A DNA stretch of 64,000 bases from positions 68,098,407 to 68,162,406 of the forward strand of contig JAKTNV010000009.1 in the NCBI GenBank assembly GCA_022747635.1, read 5' to 3'. Position 1 is the first letter of the stretch; every line of letters starts with the position of its first letter. The DNA is from Hetaerina americana (taxonomy: Eukaryota > Arthropoda > Insecta > Odonata > Calopterygidae). This document shows positions 57,364-64,000 of this stretch, piece by piece. Position numbers and translations under genes: made by a program. Below the pieces are notes generated by a model, which did no database searches, was not told the DNA's origin, and saw only the letters and a program-made list of their open reading frames with translations.

Positions 57364-57375
57364 TATCATTATATA

Positions 57376-57835
57376 TATATATCGCGTTATGCATTATTCT
57401 CCAATTTCTTTACACTCTTCTTTCAACCTATAGCCTCTATCTACTCATAATATTTGAGGCTAATAATTTTGCCCGCAACGAAACTTCTATAATATTTCAT
57501 CTCATCATTATTTGTCCTTCCTTTTCCTTCCAACTTCGCGGATCGACATTGAAATAGCCTTATTAATTCCATAAAGGATACTTCTTCAGCAAACCTTCAC
57601 CATATTCCGCAGAGAGAAAATTGATAAATCATCAGTGCAACGCTATTTTTCTCAGTTTAAGCACACATACGCAGGTATCTGATCCATATTTAATTGCAAT
57701 GCATTCCATGACTTCACAGAACATTTGTTTCGGTAACTTCCTTTTACTGATTCACCCTCCCACTCCTTTCAAAACGGCATTCGCTGGTCTTTTTGTTTTC
57801 CTCTCCAATGACAAACACCACTTGTAAATAATTAG
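57376..57835. other. AT-rich sequence, nothing recognised
   Basis: No domain or repeat seen. Confidence 0.4.
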
Positions 57836-58298
57836 CATAAATACTCGGCGAGGCGCATCAGTCATACGAATGCAGAGCGCGATCACCCGTGCGCCTGGAG
57901 GGAGGGCAATTAAAAAAGAACTAGCACGGAGATGGATATATATTAAAACAAGGAGAGAGAAGGGTGGTGGCTGCTTTATTTTATCACTAGTGTCCTCCAT
58001 TTCTTTGGGATTTTCCATCTGCTCCTCCATCGGCTTAGCATTTTCGAAAACTTTTCCTCGTAATTATAAATATGCATGCACACACACACACATAGTGCAT
58101 GCCCACACGCCCCCGCAGTATCCACGTGTGTGAAGTACACATCCACCGGCGGACCCCCCCCCACCCTCTGTCCCTCTTCCCTCCCTCCAAACAACACCCT
58201 TCGGTATTCCGAGCCCTTTCTCCTTCCGACTCCATAGTCCTCCTCACACCCTCCCCTCTTCAACCAATCCAAGTCATTATCTTCAGTTCGCCGTTCCC

Positions 58299-58302
<4 letters not shown>

Positions 58303-58331
<29 letters not shown>
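58303..58331. repeat. (GT)n microsatellite
   Basis: Uninterrupted GT run of about 29 bases, followed by imperfect GT units to about 58,345. Confidence 0.95.
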
Positions 58332-58333
<2 letters not shown>

Positions 58334-59275
58334 TGTGAGTGTGTGCAACATTTTTTCGGAAAACATAAAAGCATCGCTGATTCCCCTGACGTGCGCCGCC
58401 GCCGCCGCCCTTAAAAATCTTTCCTCGCATGCGTATAACAGTCTTGTTTTTGCAATGCCGTCGCGGAAAAGGGTGGAGAATTGCCGAAAAAACTACTTGG
58501 AAACGAAAAAAAACAAGGAAATAAAAAGGGACCGGGTAGGTGGGGAGCGGAGGATGAGAATAGTCGAAGTGGAGGGAGTCCGCGGGACGGACGGAAAGAG
58601 TGTGGAGGGGGGGGGGAGTGGGCGGCTACTGGGGCATGCGGTGGAGTGGGAGAGGGCAAAAATCGTCCATCGGAGATAGAAAAAGAAGGTAGAGTGGGCG
58701 GGCGGGGTGGGAGAAGCGTTGGGGGGACGAGGGAAAAGGGTTTCGTGAGGGTTTTGCAGGGGGTTTTTTGGGAAGGGGTAGATGATCCAAATCGATACTT
58801 GCCATCAGCAAGGGGGATTGGGGGGGGGAATGAAGAGAGGGAGGTGCGGATGAGACGGCAGTGGAGTGAGGCGGGCCCGTGTTCGAGGCCATTCGACGGC
58901 ATGCATAATTTCCTTTCCTTTTTAAAACGCTTTCAAAAACGTCCTTCCACTACTCCCGGTGGATGGCGAGCCCCCACTCGCGTGCTCCTCCGCCTCCCGT
59001 TCCCCGCTCCGCATCCTCCTCCCCCCCTACCACCACCGCCGCCACCACCACGCCCCACCGCCGCTTCTCCGCCCCGCGAGGCCCCAAACATGGGAGAACA
59101 CGGGCCGAAAAAGCACGAGGGCGGACGTGGGGGAGTGGGGAGGGGCCAAGAGACCGGGTGGAGGGGGAGGGGGAGGGGGCGTTATGCGGGTTGCATGATG
59201 AGCAAGGCGAAGAGTGCAGGAGAGGGGAGGGGGGGGGTGGAGAAAGGGAGGTTAGAAGGGAGAGAGACCGTTTGT

Positions 59276-59345
59276 GTACGTGTGTGTGCGTGTGTGTGTG
59301 TACGATCGTGCGTGAGTATGCGTGCGTGTGCGTCTGTGAGTGAGT
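59276..59345. repeat. Imperfect (GT)n/(GCGT)n stretch
   Basis: Interrupted GT and GCGT units. A (CT)n stretch follows at about 59,428-59,465. Confidence 0.85.
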
Positions 59346-59568
59346 ATGAGAGAGCACTGCTGTCAAAGCCACCATCATCAAGGCTTTATGCTTCGCCTCT
59401 TACACTTACTCTTCCCCTCTACTACCCTCTCTCTCTCTCTCCCTCTCTCCTTTTCTCTTTCTCCCTCCGCATATATAGATATATACATAAACATGTTTCT
59501 CTATCGCCCTCGCACGCTTACTCTTGTGCGCGCATGACGCGAATTCACTGGGAAAAAAAACTAAAAAT

Positions 59569-59781
59569 ATGGAGTTGGAGGATTTGCGCAAAATAATTAC
59601 TTACAATATCGGTGGTGAAACATTTAAAGCTTCATTTTGTCATCCGGTGCGACTCAAATCCGCCCGAGATCCCGTGGGAGGGGAGAGGAAAGGGTTTTGT
59701 GCGCGCGCAATTTCTACGGGAGGATGCACAGCGTGGTACTCATGTCCAAATTCAAAGAAAAAGTTAATGCTTCATAAGTAA
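59569..59781 (+). CDS. Candidate first coding exon, possibly BTB/T1-type
   Basis: ATG at 59,569 has a strong start context (A at -3, G at +4) and lies at the downstream end of the GC-rich island. The frame begins MELEDLRKIITYNIGGETFKAS and stays open for 70 residues. The I-T-Y-N-I-G-G-E-T-F string resembles the first strand of BTB/T1 domains in Kv channels and KCTD proteins (xLNVGGxxF). The residues after KAS do not continue that fold, so if the match is real an intron should begin nearby; GT dinucleotides occur after NIG and after HP. No downstream exon was found in the window. Chance similarity is a real alternative. Confidence 0.22.
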   Translation: MELEDLRKIITYNIGGETFKASFCHPVRLKSARDPVGGERKGFCARAISTGGCTAWYSCPNSKKKLMLHK

Positions 59782-59789
59782 AGAAGAAT

Positions 59790-62700
59790 ATTACGATGGG
59801 ATTAAATTGGTTAAGGTTCAGTGAACGATACTCAACATGGCCCATATGCATCGATGAATTTGTTAAACCCAGAGGCAATTATATATGTATAATTCGCATA
59901 ATAGTTTTTCAAATCAATTGACGTGATAAGTATATGTAAATTCAAGTAGGGCAATGCTGTGGTTAGCTAGCTAATCTGGTGGATTAATATTTAAATATTT
60001 TCTGGGATCATTGGTTAAGACATTTTGTCTCGATTTTGGAAAATATTAGCTAATGTCTGAGTGAATAGATTATGCTGTTCTAGTTGTGCGGAGAAAATAT
60101 TTTACTTATTCTCATTAATCGTTTCGTTCATAATTTTCAGCATGTTATATTCAGTTTTTTTTTATTTTTTTAATGGACAGCTGATGAGAATAAAGTGTTG
60201 TATAATTAATTAAAATTAATGACAGTTTTATTTATAGAAATAAAACTTATCCTTGGAGATAGGAACGCTTAACTATTTTTTCTATTGGAAGGAAAGTACA
60301 CCGAAGTCCACGCAAAACATGTAGTTGAGAAGCAGCCCTCACTAAAACTTCTGGTGGAAGAGTGCATATGTAGCATGCATACTGTTTAATATTTTCCACA
60401 CCAAATTTTGGAAGAGGGCTATTAAAACACAATGAAATTTCAGTATTGCAGCCAGTAAAAAATTTCATGTTTGGCTAATTACGGTAAACATGATAGGGGT
60501 GTTCTGTTTTTGCGGGAAACCTTACCACCTTGCTACTTAGTACATCACCATGCTACTATGAAAGGAAAACTCATTTGAAATTGCTTGGGCCTTATGTATC
60601 GAATATTATGCCTTGAATAAACAAACATTTGCCGTAAATGCTACTACATGAAACATTCAAGATACATGTTAAACAAGTTCCATTATTTAAACTGTAACTG
60701 TAAAAACAAGGTAAAGAATGAATTGCATTTTTCAAAATCCAAAATAATCCTATTTACGAATATTAATGCAATATTAATGAAATATAATAACTGTCAAATA
60801 ACTAATTTAATGAAAACTCGATTTCTTATTGAATATGGAGTCTGACGATAGCCGAGATGATAGGCATTTTTAGCTTGAGTAAAATCTTATTAATTTGGAA
60901 TAATATCTTCAATATTTCTGCTATAAAATTAAATAGTTGTTTTTATTATTTTCATTGCTTATTAAAATGTGACTTAATTCACTTAACTCCACTTTCAACC
61001 GTTTGATTGCCCAATTCAATTACTCATGTTACATTATGTCATAGTGTATCCCATCTAGCGTTTCTTCTATTTCTCCGATTAATAAATTTTTTATCAATTT
61101 TTCCAAGAAGAGATGAAATCATATGGAGATTTTCTACTACTTCTACAACTCCAATAGGAGTATATACAGCTCTAGAATACACAGCTAAGTTTAACTCTCT
61201 TCTTTTTTATGAAGTCTTATTCATTACTCAAAGTAAATTAAACTTCCATTTTCTAAAGAAATAAGTGTTACCCTTTCAACTTTATATTAATATTCATTTA
61301 GCCTTCCGATTATTATCTTTCAATTAATAATACCTTCTTCCTCCAGGGTTATTCTTTTCCTAGGTTAAAAGATATTTCTTTTTCTTTACCATGTACATTT
61401 TTGTGTAGCATTTCAAGATCAAAAATGCTATGCTGCTCATTTTAAGTTTTCGATTTTTTCAGGCTTTAATTTAGGTATTTACTTAGAGATGTGGTACACT
61501 GATTTTGAATAAAAGGAAAGATTTGTGTGTTTAGGTGGAAGATGACCCCATTACCATCCCAAGAGGTCCACCAATTTTCTCCATTTGATTTATACATACG
61601 ACGTGATGAAATAGCATGAAATAACATGATTTAAACAGTCTAACTAACTTACATTCGGGCTTCCGACCGGAGAATAATAGAGAGAGTACTTCAGTCAAAT
61701 GTGCCAATCAATCTGGTCGCTCGGGGAATATGGTAGATTGGAGAATCATTTGGTTATGATGCGAAGAACACAGTACGATGTCTTGGATGTAAGCGACATA
61801 AAATGACCCGAAGAAGCATAATTTTGAATGGTAGTTGCAAATTCACTCTCAAAGGCTTCTCCAAGGATAATTTGGGGTAAGTTGAGTGCTAAGCAAGGGT
61901 GGAGTAACATGGGTGAAATTCCTTTTAGAATAAAACAAAAGGATCATAAGGACCGTGAGAGCCGCTAACCTAAATGAAACAGCAGTTGCATTAGCTTCCA
62001 AGCCGATAATAATGATGAACGGGAGGAGGCAATGCTGATATCGCCGGGGAAATAAAATTTTAAAAGGGTAAGGTGAAACTAAGAATTGTAACATTCTATT
62101 CCATTACCTCTCCAGAAGGCAAGGAGAAAACACATTTGTGAGTCATAGTATAGGGAAGAAAATGAAATAGAAAACATGAATTAAGGCTTCTGCAAGTTGT
62201 ACATAACAATGGTGTAAAACACTCTTTCATAAAATCCTACGAAGAAGATCTAAGTGGAAAAAGCCAGAAATATGAAGCGAACCAAAAGGCTGGCGAAGTA
62301 CTGAAGAAAAAAGAAAATAGAACAATTAAACGACTAAGGAAAGAGGAAATGACAAACAAAAATGGGTTTAAATAAAATTAATCGGAAGGTGGGTAGAACC
62401 GCATCTTCAGAAGAATCTCTGTGAAGAAGTCCGGCATGACGTTTTCCGGAGAAAATCACGCACATTCACAACACCTTAAGATATCACTTCAATGATATCA
62501 GAAAAAATGACAATCATTAGGGGTGGCAATTTTTGAATTTTCACCATAGAAGAAAACGAGACAAAATGACGATGGATGAAATATGATGATGTTTTATGAG
62601 GAAAAAATATTTGTGCAAGTATACTAGAAAAAGAGGGTACTTTCGACCAGAAAAGAAAGGTAAGTATATTCTTTTGTTTGATTGTAACGCTGTATTAGAG

Positions 62701-63000
62701 GACTTCAGGATAGACAAAGCATTATAAGTCGATGATTTAACATTAAAACTAATGAATTGTCAGAAATAAGATACTAATCTCTCCTCAACTTAACAATTGA
62801 CAAATATGGAGTGTAACAATTACCGATATCATTTAAGAAAAACGTAGTCGTCTCCACATCAATTAAAAAGGAAGAAAAAACGAGCGAAAAAACTCAATCT
62901 TTCTGAAAAATCATCTGAAAATGCGTTTATTTTGATGGAAAGAAAATGTGTGCCTAATTTTATAGAAGAGCCATTTATAGTTAAGAAGATGAGAAGGATG
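59790..63000. other. AT-rich sequence, nothing firmly recognised
   Basis: A 73-residue minus-strand frame at 60,247-60,468 has fairly protein-like composition with several cysteines but no domain I know. Other frames (61,007-61,264 plus, 61,849-62,094 minus) are AT-driven. From about 61,850 the plus strand becomes purine-rich, as in the LINE copies, but no LINE block is readable. Confidence 0.35.
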
Positions 63001-63002
63001 CA

Positions 63003-63090
63003 GGTAAATTATTACTTCTTCCATGGTCATGGCATAAAATAGGCCAGAAAAAGATCGATAGAGATATTTCTGTGCATAGTTGAAGTGTTA
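63003..63090 (+). repeat. Direct repeat, left copy
   Basis: Bases 63,003-63,084 are identical to 63,882-63,963, an offset of 879. The match continues five or six bases with one mismatch. It starts GGTAAATTATTACTTCTTCC. No known repeat family recognised. Confidence 0.95.
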
Positions 63091-63881
63091 ACGCTGGAAT
63101 ACTTAATTAACGTGATTTAAGTGGAATACTAGGGCCCTAATAAAAATGTGATTGAATTTTATATATCTAAAATTATAAAGCAGCAGTCATATATGTTGAC
63201 AGTCGGAATGAATTAAAATATGTAAAGAAATATTTGCTCACTGTCGCCTTTTATATGTAATGTGTATCTGGGAAGGAAATCTTTCAGAATAAGCAGACTC
63301 TAAGAAATGTTATACAAGTTGAAGGGGAGGATATGTATTACGCGATTTGGAGACAATTCAGCTATTGTTTCAAGATAAAACTAAGGTCTTCAGTCAAACA
63401 GTTAAGGAAAACCTCCTAACTAAGACTAGGAGAAAACACACTAAAACAAGAGAATGTGTTTTGCAATTTAAGCAGAATAAAACAGCGATTTTTTATCTAA
63501 TTTGTAGGATAGATGATAGGAATCTTAAAATGGTTAGTTGCACTAAAAATGCATTGTGGAAAAATGTGGTAAAATGATTCATAATATTCATAGGTTAACA
63601 TATAAAAAATACTTTGAAATGCAGGTGAAGAGATCTAGAAGCTAAATGCGTACTATCACAATATGAACAGGATTACTAATTCGGTATATCGGAAGGGATA
63701 AATGTTTACTGAATAACATTAATGAAGGAAATATGAAGTCAAAGAATTAGAAAATGTCATAGGACGGAAAGAAAATTCTAAAGAATTTAGCTGCAAGAAA
63801 TTTTGAAAAAAAGTGGCTATTGGAAAATAAGAGAATAATTAGGAGGGGTACTGCAAAACAAACCTCGGAATGAATGCCCGC
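63091..63881. other. Segment between the two direct repeats
   Basis: About 790 bases with one 76-residue lysine-rich frame at 63,347-63,577 (plus), without a known domain. It may be the interior of a small element bounded by the direct repeats. Confidence 0.35.
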
Positions 63882-63969
63882 GGTAAATTATTACTTCTTC
63901 CATGGTCATGGCATAAAATAGGCCAGAAAAAGATCGATAGAGATATTTCTGTGCATAGTTGAACTGTTA
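63882..63969 (+). repeat. Direct repeat, right copy
   Basis: Partner of 63,003-63,090; 82 bases identical. The flanks on both sides differ from those of the left copy. Confidence 0.95.
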
Positions 63970-64000
63970 GAAACGCATTTGCAAAGCACACCTGAAGAAA

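Larger units (their letters stand above)
57840..59770 (+). promoter_or_regulatory. GC- and CpG-rich low-complexity region, possible promoter
   Basis: Over about 1.9 kb the sequence is rich in CpG, G-runs and C-runs, (GT)n, (CT)n and a (GCC)n stretch (58,391-58,410), unlike anything else in the window. Long frames cross it on both strands (for example 58,481-59,596 plus and 58,411-58,902 minus). Their translations are dominated by arginine, glycine, proline and dinucleotide-repeat residues, so I treat them as composition artefacts. A host gene promoter reading toward the candidate start at 59,569 would explain the island; no TATA box or initiator can be assigned. Confidence 0.35.

Noticed and set aside
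58481..59596. 371-residue open frame in the GC-rich island
   Set aside because: It starts at TTG. Its translation is dominated by G/R/P and by (GT)n and (CT)n-derived residues, and competing long frames exist on the opposite strand, so composition explains it.
60247..60468. 73-residue cysteine-containing minus-strand frame
   Set aside because: Composition is protein-like, but no family is recognised, no splice context is evident, and the length is within chance for a window of this size.

Overview
The window looks like intergenic or intronic DNA from an AT-rich animal genome, most likely an arthropod. That call rests on the repeats: mariner transposons, tRNA-headed SINEs, many decayed LINEs, and Penelope-like elements (PLEs) with hammerhead-ribozyme-like termini. 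There is no bacterial gene organisation, and the only long open frame of clear identity belongs to a transposon. I see no complete host protein-coding gene. One short frame at 59,569 could be a first coding exon, and this is uncertain.

Layout: 0-0.35 kb is a PLE terminal hairpin. 3.6-10.5 kb holds several decayed LINE copies; one of them, on the minus strand at 5.7-7.4 kb, was later hit by a young mariner (5,985-7,309) with perfect ends and one frameshift. 10.5-26 kb is mostly unrecognised AT-rich sequence, with SINE fragments near 12.7, 14.45 and 14.9 kb, an unidentified GC-rich block (16.75-17.97 kb) and a mariner relic (22.06-22.35 kb). 27.0-28.26 kb is a long minus-strand LINE copy. 31.4-32.0 kb carries a LINE endonuclease. 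40.4-41.27 kb is a fold-back mariner derivative whose two ends are both transposase 3' ends. 44.3-46.1 kb is another LINE copy.

The most interesting part is 47.8-51.1 kb. It is a cluster of PLE pieces with five hammerhead-like cores, including a 280 bp inverted repeat that I read as identical in both arms around a remnant of a PLE C-terminus. 51.2-55.8 kb is again LINE-rich, with a CR1/Jockey-like LINE inserted into a LINE of the dominant family. A SINE with an 11 bp target-site duplication lies at 57.1 kb. A GC- and CpG-rich, low-complexity stretch follows at 57.8-59.8 kb and resembles a promoter region. An 82 bp perfect direct repeat, 879 bp apart, closes the window.

How the parts relate: the LINEs would supply endonuclease and reverse transcriptase in trans for SINE copies, and PLE reverse transcriptase with its GIY-YIG nuclease would mobilise the ribozyme-ended units. 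Nearly all copies here are broken, so the window mainly records layered insertions. The order can be partly read: LINE before mariner at 6 kb, and LINE before CR1-like LINE at 53 kb. All family calls come from motif recognition by eye; no alignment or search was run.
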